Positions 27,051 to 33,644 of a stretch of 64,000 nt of DNA are shown in pieces. The translations under genes and the position numbers were made by a program. The stretch's first letter is position 1. Every line of letters begins with the position of its first letter. The DNA is taken from positions 436,742 through 500,741 of the forward strand of contig NZ_BNBM01000001.1 in assembly GCF_014655715.1 (NCBI RefSeq), given 5' to 3'. The notes under the pieces were generated by a model. The model made no database searches. It was not told the origin of the DNA and saw only the letters and a program-made list of their open reading frames with translations. The stretch comes from Streptomyces lanatus. Its GTDB lineage: Bacteria; Actinomycetota; Actinomycetes; Streptomycetales; Streptomycetaceae.

Positions 27051-27166
27051 GGGGGGTCACCTCCGGTGGCTCCGGCTCGGCTTGCAGCTCGGGCTCCGTC
27101 TTGGCCGCCGCACGCCGCGCCATGGCGTACGCCGACCGCACGCGAGTGGGCAGCACCCCAGGTCAT
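27047..27166 (-). pseudogene. 39-codon open frame bridging pqqC and pqqD, with a pqqD-like start
   Basis: The frame runs MTWGAAHSRAVGVRHG at its start, against MTWRPTLARSVVLRHD in PqqD (8 of 16 identical without gaps). It stops in the ATGA that starts pqqD and starts in the ATGA that ends the 23-codon frame before it. GC at third positions is only about 60%, low for a selected Streptomyces gene. A second frame here (GTG at 27156) has coding-like third-position GC and reads KTEPELQAEPEPPEVTP, so a frameshifted remnant is also possible. I read it as a decayed duplication, with modest confidence. Confidence 0.4.
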
Positions 27167-27234
27167 GGGCCACCTCCGTCCACCGAGTCATGCCGCAGGG
27201 CCGCCGCACGGGCGAGAACAGGACGCCGGTTCAT
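27163..27234 (-). pseudogene. 23-codon fragment: duplicated start of pqqD fused to a pqqC-like end
   Basis: The frame encodes MNRRPVLARAAALRHDSV then DGGGP and a stop. The first 18 residues match the PqqD N-terminus at 11 positions. The last six (VDGGGP) repeat the last six of PqqC (VDGGGP). It starts in the ATGA at the pqqC stop and ends in an ATGA shared with the next frame. It looks like a tandem duplication of the pqqC/pqqD junction; it could also serve as a translational relay. Confidence 0.5.
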
Positions 27235-27950
27235 GGCCCGCCCCCATCCACCGCGTCCAGCAACGCCCAAAGCACATCGCACTTGAACCCCAGCGCACCC
27301 ACCGCCCGCTCCTGCTGTTCCCGGGTGCGGGCCTGGTCCAGGACCAGGGCGAGGGCCTCCTCGCCGTCCCGGGCGCCCTGGTCGACCCGGGTGCGGAAGT
27401 AGGCGAGGCCGGCCGGGTCGATCCAGGGGTAGTGGGTCTCGAAGGCGTCGATGCGGGTGCGCATCAGGTCGGGTGCGGACAGTTCGGTCAGGGACGCGGC
27501 GACGGCCTCGACGACGGGGCTGAGCCGGCAGAAGTTGACGTAGCCGTCGACCGCGAGCCGCACCCCGGGGAGCACCCGGGAGGCGTCCCAGAGTTCCTCG
27601 CGGTCCAGGCCGGCCGCCTCGCCGAGGCGCAGCCAGCGCTCGATGCCGCCCTCGCCCTCGGCGGTGCCGTCGTGGTCGCGGATGCGGCGCAGCCAGGCCC
27701 GGCGCGGCGCGGGACGCTCCAGTTTGGCGAGGATCAGGGCGTCCTTGACGGGGATGTGGCGCTGGTAGTGGAAGCGGTTGGCGATCCAGCGGCGCAGTTC
27801 GGCGGGCGTCAACTCGCCTTTGTGCATACGGAGGTTGAAGGGGTGCCGGTCGTGGTAGCGGGCCGCGGTGACGGCGCGCAGCCGCCCAGTGAACTCGGTG
27901 GTCGTCCAGGGGGCTGCGGCGCCGTGCGCGTGCACGCGAGTCGCGGTCAC
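27231..27950 (-). CDS. pqqC: PqqC, final oxidase of PQQ biosynthesis
   Basis: 239 residues of the PqqC/TenA-like helical fold. Conserved stretches include YHDRHPFNLRMHKGELT, WIANRFHYQRHIPVKDA, DGTAEGEGGIERWLRLGEA and LGFKCDVLWALLDA. PqqC performs the cofactor-free, oxygen-dependent ring closure and oxidation that yields PQQ. It lies 22 bp downstream of pqqA. No pqqB lies between them, which is unusual for complete pqq operons. Confidence 0.95.
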   Translation of the reverse strand: MTATRVHAHGAAAPWTTTEFTGRLRAVTAARYHDRHPFNLRMHKGELTPAELRRWIANRFHYQRHIPVKDALILAKLERPAPRRAWLRRIRDHDGTAEGEGGIERWLRLGEAAGLDREELWDASRVLPGVRLAVDGYVNFCRLSPVVEAVAASLTELSAPDLMRTRIDAFETHYPWIDPAGLAYFRTRVDQGARDGEEALALVLDQARTREQQERAVGALGFKCDVLWALLDAVDGGGP

Positions 27951-27972
27951 GATGCTCTCGCGGTGCGGCCGG

Positions 27973-28122
27973 TCAGCGGTCGGCGAGGGCGTAGGCGGTC
28001 ACTTCGAGCGCGGTGTCCACGACGGTGTAGCCGGGGCTACGCCAGACGCTTTCCTCCGATGTTTCCTGAATGATCTGTTCCGTCGCGAGGGCCGGGAGGG
28101 TACGGAGCAGCTTCTCGTCCAT
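27973..28122 (-). CDS. pqqA: PqqA, precursor peptide of PQQ
   Basis: 49 residues starting MDEKLLRTLPALATEQ. The C-terminal part (VWRSPGYTVVDTALEVTAYALADR when read in two pieces at residues 26-37 and 38-49) has the diagnostic ExxxY: Glu40 and Tyr44 in EVTAY are the residues joined to make PQQ. Classical PqqA peptides have about 23 residues and begin just before the W-K/R-x-P motif. This one has about 25 extra N-terminal residues, which could bind PqqD. The ATG at 28122 was chosen because an AGGAAAG lies upstream and the longer frame (to 28212) looks unconserved. Confidence 0.87.
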   Translation of the reverse strand: MDEKLLRTLPALATEQIIQETSEESVWRSPGYTVVDTALEVTAYALADR

Positions 28123-28433
28123 GTGCGCATACCTGCTTTCCTGAGGAAGTGGGGGTCTCAGAGCCCAGACAGGCGGCTGCCGTTCACATGCGTGCACCGA
28201 GTTCATCGACACGTTCGGTGGCGGGATTCAGAGTCGCGGCATGACGGCCCACGGTCAATGGTCCGGACCGATAACGTCGGATGCGTTTCCGGCCAATCTC
28301 ACCGACGTTCCGCTGACTCGCCAGTCAGTTGCCGCGATTTCCCCGGCGGATTCGGCGGTCAGGAATGCATCACGCCTCGTGATCGTTGACGATATGAGTA
28401 CCACCTGACGACAACCGTAAGGATCGAGAGCTC
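28123..28433. promoter_or_regulatory. Divergent promoter region of the PQQ-pectin operon and an aldo-keto reductase
   Basis: This 311-bp gap has no gene. It contains three dyads: GGTCCGGACC (28260-28269), CTGACT-CGCC-AGTCAG (28313-28328) and ATCACG-CCT-CGTGAT (28369-28383). A TTGACG at 28386-28391 is a possible -35 for the aldo-keto reductase, but I cannot pair it with a convincing -10. One or more dyads may be operators for the operon; no regulator gene is adjacent. Confidence 0.5.
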
Positions 28434-29264
28434 GTGAGCAGCAAGGTCCCCCCGATCACCCTCAACAACGGCGTCGAGATGCCCCAGCTGGGCTTCGGCG
28501 TCTGGCAGGTGCCGGACGGCGAGGCGGAGGAGGCGGTCGGCACCGCGCTGGAGGCCGGGTACCGCAGCATCGACACAGCGGCGATCTACGGCAATGAGGA
28601 GGGCACCGGCAAGGCCATCGCCACCTCCGGCCTCCCCCGCGAGGACATCTTCGTCACCACCAAGCTCTGGAACGGCGATCAGGGCTACGACTCCACGCTG
28701 CGCGCCTTCGACGTGTCGCTCGGCAAGCTCGGCCTGGACTACGTCGACCTGTATCTCATCCACTGGCCGGCTCCGTCGCGCGACAAGTACGTCGACACCT
28801 ACAAGGCGTTCGAGAAGCTGCACGCCGACGGCCGTATCCGCGCGATCGGTGTCTCCAACTTCCTTCCGGAGCACCTGGAGCGGCTGCTCGACGAGACGTC
28901 GGTCGTCCCCGCCGTCAACCAGATCGAGCTGCACCCGCACCTTCAGCAGCACACCTCGCGCGCGTTCCACGCCGAGCGGGGCATCGCCACCGAGGCCTGG
29001 TCGCCGCTGGGTTCGGGCAAGGGCCTGCTGGAGGTCCCGGCGATCGTCGCCATCGCACAGAAGCACGGCCGCACCCCGGCCCAGATCGTGCTGCGCTGGC
29101 ACCTCCAGATCGGCAACATCGTGATCCCGAAGTCCGTGACGCCGTCCCGGATCAAGGAGAACATCGAGGTCTTCGACTTCAGCCTGGACGACGAGGACCT
29201 GGCGGCGATCAGCGCGCTGAACGAGGACCGCCGGATCGGCAGCGACCCGGCGACCGTCAGCTGA
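28434..29264 (+). CDS. Aldo-keto reductase
   Basis: 276 residues from a GTG with AAGGA upstream. The catalytic tetrad of the family is visible: Asp and Tyr in SIDTAAIYGNEEG, Lys in FVTTKLWNG and His in YLIHWPAP. NADPH-binding residues are in the C-terminal segment IPKSVTPSRIKENIEVFDF. It resembles the 2,5-diketo-gluconate reductase branch of AKR5. It reduces a small carbonyl compound with NADPH. It is divergent from pqqA, so a link to sugar-acid oxidation products is possible but unproven. Confidence 0.9.
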   Translation: MSSKVPPITLNNGVEMPQLGFGVWQVPDGEAEEAVGTALEAGYRSIDTAAIYGNEEGTGKAIATSGLPREDIFVTTKLWNGDQGYDSTLRAFDVSLGKLGLDYVDLYLIHWPAPSRDKYVDTYKAFEKLHADGRIRAIGVSNFLPEHLERLLDETSVVPAVNQIELHPHLQQHTSRAFHAERGIATEAWSPLGSGKGLLEVPAIVAIAQKHGRTPAQIVLRWHLQIGNIVIPKSVTPSRIKENIEVFDFSLDDEDLAAISALNEDRRIGSDPATVS

Positions 29265-29290
29265 GACCACCCGACCGCTCGCCCGCGACT

Positions 29291-29328
29291 GCTCGCCCGC
29301 CGCTCGACCGTCCGAGCGGCGGGCGAGC
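29291..29328. terminator. Strong bidirectional terminator hairpin
   Basis: A perfect 16-bp stem (29291-29306 with 29313-29328, arm GCTCGCCCGCCGCTCG) closes a 6-base loop. It lies between the convergent aldo-keto reductase and the ABM-like gene and should stop transcription from both sides. Confidence 0.85.
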
Positions 29329-29371
29329 GCGTACCGGCCCTTAGCGGGATGCCGTCGGCGACCGCGACGGC

Positions 29372-29983
29372 TCAGTCGCCGCGCACATCGGTGAAGACGA
29401 CCTCGAACTCCTCCAGCCCGGTCACCGCCACATGCGCCTTGGCCGCACCCTCGTGCCGGGCCGCCGCCTGACCCGCGCGGGACGCCGCCAGCGACGACTG
29501 GTCGACGAAGATCACCCCGACCAAGCCGCGTCCGCGCGCCCGGTCGACCAGCAGGGACGCCCTGGCCAGCCCCGGAAGGGTCTCGAGCCTGGGCACCACG
29601 GTGGCCCTGAATGTGTCGGCGAGCAGATCCGTGTCCCTGGGGTCGAACTCCAGCCTGGAGACACGCAGCCCGCCGCCCGCCTGCGGCTGCCGCGCCTGGT
29701 GGAACACCAGCGCCTCGTAGTTGTCGACCGAGACCGTCCCCAGAAACGGCTCCAGCATCGACACCCGCCGCTCACGCAGCACTTCGTCACTGTTCTGCCG
29801 GGCCTGCTCCGACTCCCACCAACTCGCCGCGAGGAGTTTGCCGAGCGTCCGGTCCACGAAGACGCTCGCCCCGCGGTACCCCGGACGGTCCTCCAGCAGG
29901 TCCCGCCCCTCGGTGTTCAGGGCCCTGATGGCCGTGTCGATCTTCGTGGGATCGCCGGTCGTGTAGATGGCGCGTACGAACAT
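29372..29983 (-). CDS. Tandem ABM-like (dimeric alpha-beta barrel) protein
   Basis: 203 residues that appear to be two ferredoxin-like alpha-beta-barrel repeats. The first has RPGYRGASVFVDRTLGKLLAASWWES; the second has LPGLARASLLVDRARGRGLVGVIFVD. This resembles antibiotic biosynthesis monooxygenase-like proteins, which can be cofactor-free oxygenases or heme-binding stress proteins. No catalytic signature fixes the function. It stands alone, with two small dyads in its upstream region. Confidence 0.6.
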   Translation of the reverse strand: MFVRAIYTTGDPTKIDTAIRALNTEGRDLLEDRPGYRGASVFVDRTLGKLLAASWWESEQARQNSDEVLRERRVSMLEPFLGTVSVDNYEALVFHQARQPQAGGGLRVSRLEFDPRDTDLLADTFRATVVPRLETLPGLARASLLVDRARGRGLVGVIFVDQSSLAASRAGQAAARHEGAAKAHVAVTGLEEFEVVFTDVRGD

Positions 29984-30011
29984 GACACCTCCCGGGAATC
30001 CGGGCTGACAT

Positions 30012-30044
30012 CCGAAATCTTCGGTATGTCCAGTCTTCTACTGG
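30012..30044. promoter_or_regulatory. Two small dyads upstream of the ABM-like gene
   Basis: CCGAA-ATC-TTCGG (30012-30024) and CCAGT-CTTCT-ACTGG (30030-30044) are perfect short inverted repeats 5 bp apart, 29-61 bp upstream of the minus-strand start at 29983. They may be operator sites or part of a 5' leader. Confidence 0.35.
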
Positions 30045-30140
30045 GCGCATGACGTCGCAATCAGCACACCGGGCCCGAGATCGCATCCCGAGGGCTTGAC
30101 GGGGACACGCAAAGAGGTTCACGCTGCACGCGATCCAGTC

Positions 30141-30153
30141 AGGAAACTTTCCT
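30141..30153. promoter_or_regulatory. CsnR-type operator of the chitosanase gene
   Basis: AGGAAA-C-TTTCCT is a perfect dyad 33 bp before the chitosanase start. It matches from memory the palindrome bound by the ROK-family repressor CsnR upstream of Streptomyces chitosanase genes. CsnR itself is not in this window. Confidence 0.7.
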
Positions 30154-30185
30154 AACAGATTCCTCACGAAAGGGTCCCCCCCACA

Positions 30186-30881
30186 GTGCGTATCCGAACA
30201 CTGACCCTCATCGCGGCCTCCGGCGCCGCGCTGCTCGCCGCCGGTCTGCTTCCCACCAGCGCCTCCGGCCACCCGCAACCGCCGTCCCTCCAGGAGGGCT
30301 CGGTCAGTGCGGCCGACCTGCTCGCGAAGGTGACGTCCTGTTCCCAGATCTCCAACGGCAAGTACCGCACCGACGAGGAGACCTCGGCCACCGTCCCGGT
30401 GTGCGGCAAGAACGGCGCCGTGTTCTGGAAGGCCGACATGGACATCGACTGCGACGGCCAGCGCACCGCCAAGTGCAACGCGGACACCGATCCCTGGTAC
30501 CAGCCCGACACCGCCTTCCACCAGTCCAACGGCAAGCCGCTGCGCGCCGACACCCTGCCCTATGTCGTCGTCCCCAGCGTCAGCGGCACCTGGGACTACT
30601 CCGGCGCCGGCATCAAGGGCGGCGGCGTGGTGGCCGTGATCCACGACAACCAGGTCGTCTACGCCGTCGTCGGCGACACGGGCCCCCAGCGGATCATCGG
30701 CGAGGCCTCGTACGCCACCGCCGAGCGGCTCGGCATAGACCCCGACCCGGAGAACGGCGGCACCGACTCCGGTGTGACCTACATCCTCTTCAAGAACTCC
30801 AAGGTCTCGCCCATCGAGAACCACGGCGCGGCGGTCACGCTGGGCGAGAAGCTGGCGAAGGAGTTCATCCAGAACAACTAA
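30186..30881 (+). CDS. Secreted chitosanase, GH75
   Basis: 231 residues from a GTG. A signal peptide (about 1-28) precedes the GH75 domain, with Asp/Glu-bearing motifs KADMDIDCDGQRT, VVGDTGPQRIIGEASYATAERL and DSGVTYILFK. GH75 enzymes cut beta-1,4-glucosamine chains of chitosan from fungal walls. A CsnR-type operator precedes it, so induction by chitosan oligosaccharides is likely. Confidence 0.92.
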   Translation: MRIRTLTLIAASGAALLAAGLLPTSASGHPQPPSLQEGSVSAADLLAKVTSCSQISNGKYRTDEETSATVPVCGKNGAVFWKADMDIDCDGQRTAKCNADTDPWYQPDTAFHQSNGKPLRADTLPYVVVPSVSGTWDYSGAGIKGGGVVAVIHDNQVVYAVVGDTGPQRIIGEASYATAERLGIDPDPENGGTDSGVTYILFKNSKVSPIENHGAAVTLGEKLAKEFIQNN

Positions 30882-30894
30882 CAGCTGCGGTACG

Positions 30895-31596
30895 TCAGTT
30901 GGGCTGCCCGAGCGGCCGTACGACGACGGTGTTGACGTCCACGCCGTCGGGCTGCCGGACGGCCCACACCACCGAGTCGGCGATCTGGTCGGCGGTCAGC
31001 AGATGCCCGGGCGGCAGGCTGCCGTAGCTGTCCCAGAAGGGTGTCTCGACCCGGCCGGGCGCGATGTGGGTGACGCCCACGCCCCAGTCGGTCACCTGTC
31101 GCCGGGTGTTCTCGGCGAGCCCCGTCACGGCCCACTTGGTCGCCCCATAGATGTTGCCGGGCCCGTTCACGAACCCGGCGACACTGCCGACCAGCACGAT
31201 CCGGCCGCGGGTCTCCTTGAGGGCGTCGATGGAGGCGCGGATGAGCAGGGCCGGGCCGAGGACGTTGGTCAGCACCATCTCGGTCCAGCCGGACGGGTCA
31301 CCCTCGGCGACCGTGTCGTGGGTCGCGAACCCCGCGTTGGCGACCACCGTGTCCAGTCGGCCGAACGCCTTGAGCGTCGCGTCGACCGCCACCTGGACGT
31401 CGGTGTACTCGGCGGCGTTCCCGACGATGGCCAACAAACCTTCCGGTTCCCCGAGTTCCTCGGCGAAGGCCCGCAACCGCGCCTCACCCCGACCGGTGAC
31501 GGTGACCCGGTGCCCGGCGTCCAGCAGTTGCCGCGCGACGGCGGCGCCGATGCCGCTGCCGCCGCCGGTGATGAGCGCGACCGGAGAGTCGTTCAT
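30895..31596 (-). CDS. Short-chain dehydrogenase/reductase
   Basis: 233 residues with the classical SDR cofactor motif TGGGSGIG, NAG in VVANAGFATHD, catalytic Ser in VLVGSVAG and YGATK as the YxxxK pair. The substrate is unknown. Only 13 bp separate its stop from the convergent chitosanase stop, with no terminator evident. A tandem 16-bp repeat lies just upstream of the start. Confidence 0.9.
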   Translation of the reverse strand: MNDSPVALITGGGSGIGAAVARQLLDAGHRVTVTGRGEARLRAFAEELGEPEGLLAIVGNAAEYTDVQVAVDATLKAFGRLDTVVANAGFATHDTVAEGDPSGWTEMVLTNVLGPALLIRASIDALKETRGRIVLVGSVAGFVNGPGNIYGATKWAVTGLAENTRRQVTDWGVGVTHIAPGRVETPFWDSYGSLPPGHLLTADQIADSVVWAVRQPDGVDVNTVVVRPLGQPN

Positions 31597-31610
31597 GAAG
31601 GTTCCCCCTG

Positions 31611-31642
31611 TATCCCGGTGTCCCGATATCCCGGTGTCCCGA
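31611..31642. repeat. Perfect tandem 16-bp duplication upstream of the SDR gene
   Basis: TATCCCGGTGTCCCGA occurs at 31611-31626 and again at 31627-31642. It begins 15 bp upstream of the SDR start codon and ends close to where a promoter or leader would be. It may double a regulatory site or be a recent slippage product. Confidence 0.6.
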
Positions 31643-31721
31643 TTCGGACGACGGGGATTCCATCACTTGGAGAACTCTCGAAGTCAAGGCCTCTCACCCG
31701 GGCTAGGTCACCCGGGCCCGG

Positions 31722-32627
31722 TCACCTGGTCCGGACCGCCGTGTACACCGTCTGCGCCGCCAGGACGAACAGATCGGGGCGATGGTGGACGCTCGCCTTG
31801 TCCTCCGGGTCGAGGAGGCGGTCGAGGGTCGCGCGGTCGTCGGCGTCGAGGCGCTCGGCGACGCCCTCCCGGATGCGGGTGAGGACGGCGGCGGCGTAGG
31901 CCCGGGCGCGGTCCGTGGTGGGGGCGGGCAGGTCGAGCAGGAAGGTGCGGGTGCCGGAGGGCCTCAGGCCGGCGGCGGTCATCAGCGCGGGCCAGTCCTC
32001 GGTCTCGGCGACGGAGCGGGGCAGGTCGGCGCGCATCTGCGCGAACCACTCCGCCTCCAGTGCGTCGAGCCGCGCGTGGAGCCCGGGCCGCCCGAACCCG
32101 ATGTCCCGGGGCAGGAACCGCGTGGGCAGCCCACCCTCCTGGAGGGCCAGGGTGCCGCCGTACGCGAGCCGGTCCGCGAACGCGGCGAGGGCGGCGCGCT
32201 GATCGCCGAGGTGGTGCAGGCTGCGGCTGGCCCACAGCAGATCGGCCGGGTAGTCCAAGTCGTCGAGGATTTCCGGGAGTTCACCGGCGAGGGTGCCGAA
32301 GCGGTCGGCGACCCCGAGCCGTTCGGCACGCGCCCGGGCCCGCTCCAGGAGCGGTTCGGATCCGTCGACGGCGACGATGCGGGCGCCGGGGAAGGTGTCG
32401 GCGAGCAGACAGGCGACGACGCCCGGGCCACTGCCCGCGTCGACGACCAGCCCCGGCTCGGTCTGCCGCTTGGCGAGCCAGGCCATGGCGTGCTCGTACA
32501 GGGGCGTGAACAGTTCCGCCTGCGCCTCCAGCAGCGGAGCCATCTCGCCCCAGTCGATGTCGGCGTGGTCGTGGTGGTGGTGACCGGCGTGGTGGTCACC
32601 GTGGTCGCCGTGGTGGTTGTGCGCCAT
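31722..32627 (-). CDS. SAM-dependent methyltransferase with a His-rich N-terminus
   Basis: 301 residues from the ATG at 32627. The first 21 residues contain 11 histidines (HNHHGDHGDHHAGHHHHDH). A class I methyltransferase domain follows with VVDAGSGPGVVACLLAD (SAM motif I), VAVDGSEPLLERA and LLWASRSLHHLG. The acceptor substrate is unknown. The His-rich segment could bind Ni, Zn or Cu, so a metal-related or metal-regulated role is possible. It is divergent from the phytanoyl-CoA dioxygenase-like gene. Confidence 0.85.
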   Translation of the reverse strand: MAHNHHGDHGDHHAGHHHHDHADIDWGEMAPLLEAQAELFTPLYEHAMAWLAKRQTEPGLVVDAGSGPGVVACLLADTFPGARIVAVDGSEPLLERARARAERLGVADRFGTLAGELPEILDDLDYPADLLWASRSLHHLGDQRAALAAFADRLAYGGTLALQEGGLPTRFLPRDIGFGRPGLHARLDALEAEWFAQMRADLPRSVAETEDWPALMTAAGLRPSGTRTFLLDLPAPTTDRARAYAAAVLTRIREGVAERLDADDRATLDRLLDPEDKASVHHRPDLFVLAAQTVYTAVRTR

Positions 32628-32692
32628 GCTCGTCAGCCTCTCCCTCTGGTGACGCCAGCGTGCGCCGACGCACCGTCGCGGGGCCACTGTCC

Positions 32693-32707
32693 TTGCCGTA
32701 ACGGCAA
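32693..32707. promoter_or_regulatory. 15-bp dyad in the methyltransferase/dioxygenase promoter
   Basis: TTGCCGT-A-ACGGCAA is a perfect inverted repeat 66 bp upstream of the methyltransferase start and 57 bp upstream of the dioxygenase start. It is a good candidate for one operator serving both divergent genes. Confidence 0.5.
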
Positions 32708-32763
32708 AAGCGAGGCAAAAAAATCGGATGCGGCCGACGGGTCCGAGCACCCACGATGGTCCG

Positions 32764-33534
32764 ATGGACGACGAGATGGTGGAGCGCTTCCTCCGCGACG
32801 GGTTCGTGAAGATCGAGGGCGCCTTTCCGCCTCGTGTCGCCGAGCACTGCGCGCGATTGCTGTGGCGGGAGACGGGATACGACGCACAGGACCCGGCGAC
32901 CTGGAAGGACCCCGTGCACTGGGTGTACGACATGGCGCAGGGCCCCTTCGCGGCCGCCGCCAACACACCCGCCCTGCATGAGGCCTTCGATCTGCTGGTG
33001 GGCGAGGACCGCTGGCAGTCGCGCTATTCGCTGGGCAGCTTCCCGCTGCGGTTCCCGCACGAGGAGGAACCGGACGACGCGGGCTGGCACATCGAGGCCA
33101 GCTATGTGCCCGAGGGCGCCGAGCACCCGCACACGAATCTGGCCTCGAAGGAGCGCGCGCTGCTGATGCTGTTCCTGTTCAGCGAGGTCACCGAGGCGGA
33201 CGCCCCGACCCGCATCAGGGTCGGCTCACATCTCGACGTACCGAAGGTCCTGGAGCCGTACGGCGAGAAGGGCGCCTCCTTCCTGGAGCTCGGCCCGAAG
33301 GTCGCCGAGGCCTCGGCCCACCGCCCGCTCGCCCACGCCACCGGACGCCCCGGCGACGTCTACCTCTGCCACCCCTTCCTGGTCCACGCCGCCCAGCCCC
33401 ACCACGGCACCCGCCCGCGCTTCATGGCCCAGCCGCCCCTGCACACGTCGGTACCACTGGAGCTGGAGCGACCGGACGGCAACTACTCAGCGGTGGAGTT
33501 CGCAATCCGCCGGGGCTTGGCCCAAGAGATCTGA
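32764..33534 (+). CDS. Phytanoyl-CoA dioxygenase-family protein
   Basis: 256 residues from the ATG at 32764. The fold is the Fe(II)/2-oxoglutarate double-stranded helix: metal-ligand pattern in GWHIEASY (HxE instead of the usual HxD), a distal His in LVHAAQPHHG and a 2-oxoglutarate Arg in GTRPRF. The hydroxylated substrate is unknown. Whether Glu replaces Asp as metal ligand needs a structure-based alignment. Confidence 0.8.
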   Translation: MDDEMVERFLRDGFVKIEGAFPPRVAEHCARLLWRETGYDAQDPATWKDPVHWVYDMAQGPFAAAANTPALHEAFDLLVGEDRWQSRYSLGSFPLRFPHEEEPDDAGWHIEASYVPEGAEHPHTNLASKERALLMLFLFSEVTEADAPTRIRVGSHLDVPKVLEPYGEKGASFLELGPKVAEASAHRPLAHATGRPGDVYLCHPFLVHAAQPHHGTRPRFMAQPPLHTSVPLELERPDGNYSAVEFAIRRGLAQEI

Positions 33535-33644
33535 CCAACCCCGGCGAACTACGACGCCCTAAGGGGCGCGGGGCTGTATCCGATTTGCGGCTCCGCCGCG
33601 TGGGCGCGACCAGCCACAGCGAACCCGCAGCCGCCGTCACTCCT

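Noticed and set aside
26827..27156. 109-codon minus-strand frame over the start of pqqD
   Set aside because: Its first part has coding-like third-position GC, but it runs out of frame through pqqD, whose protein is well matched. I mention it as a possible frameshifted remnant, not as a gene.
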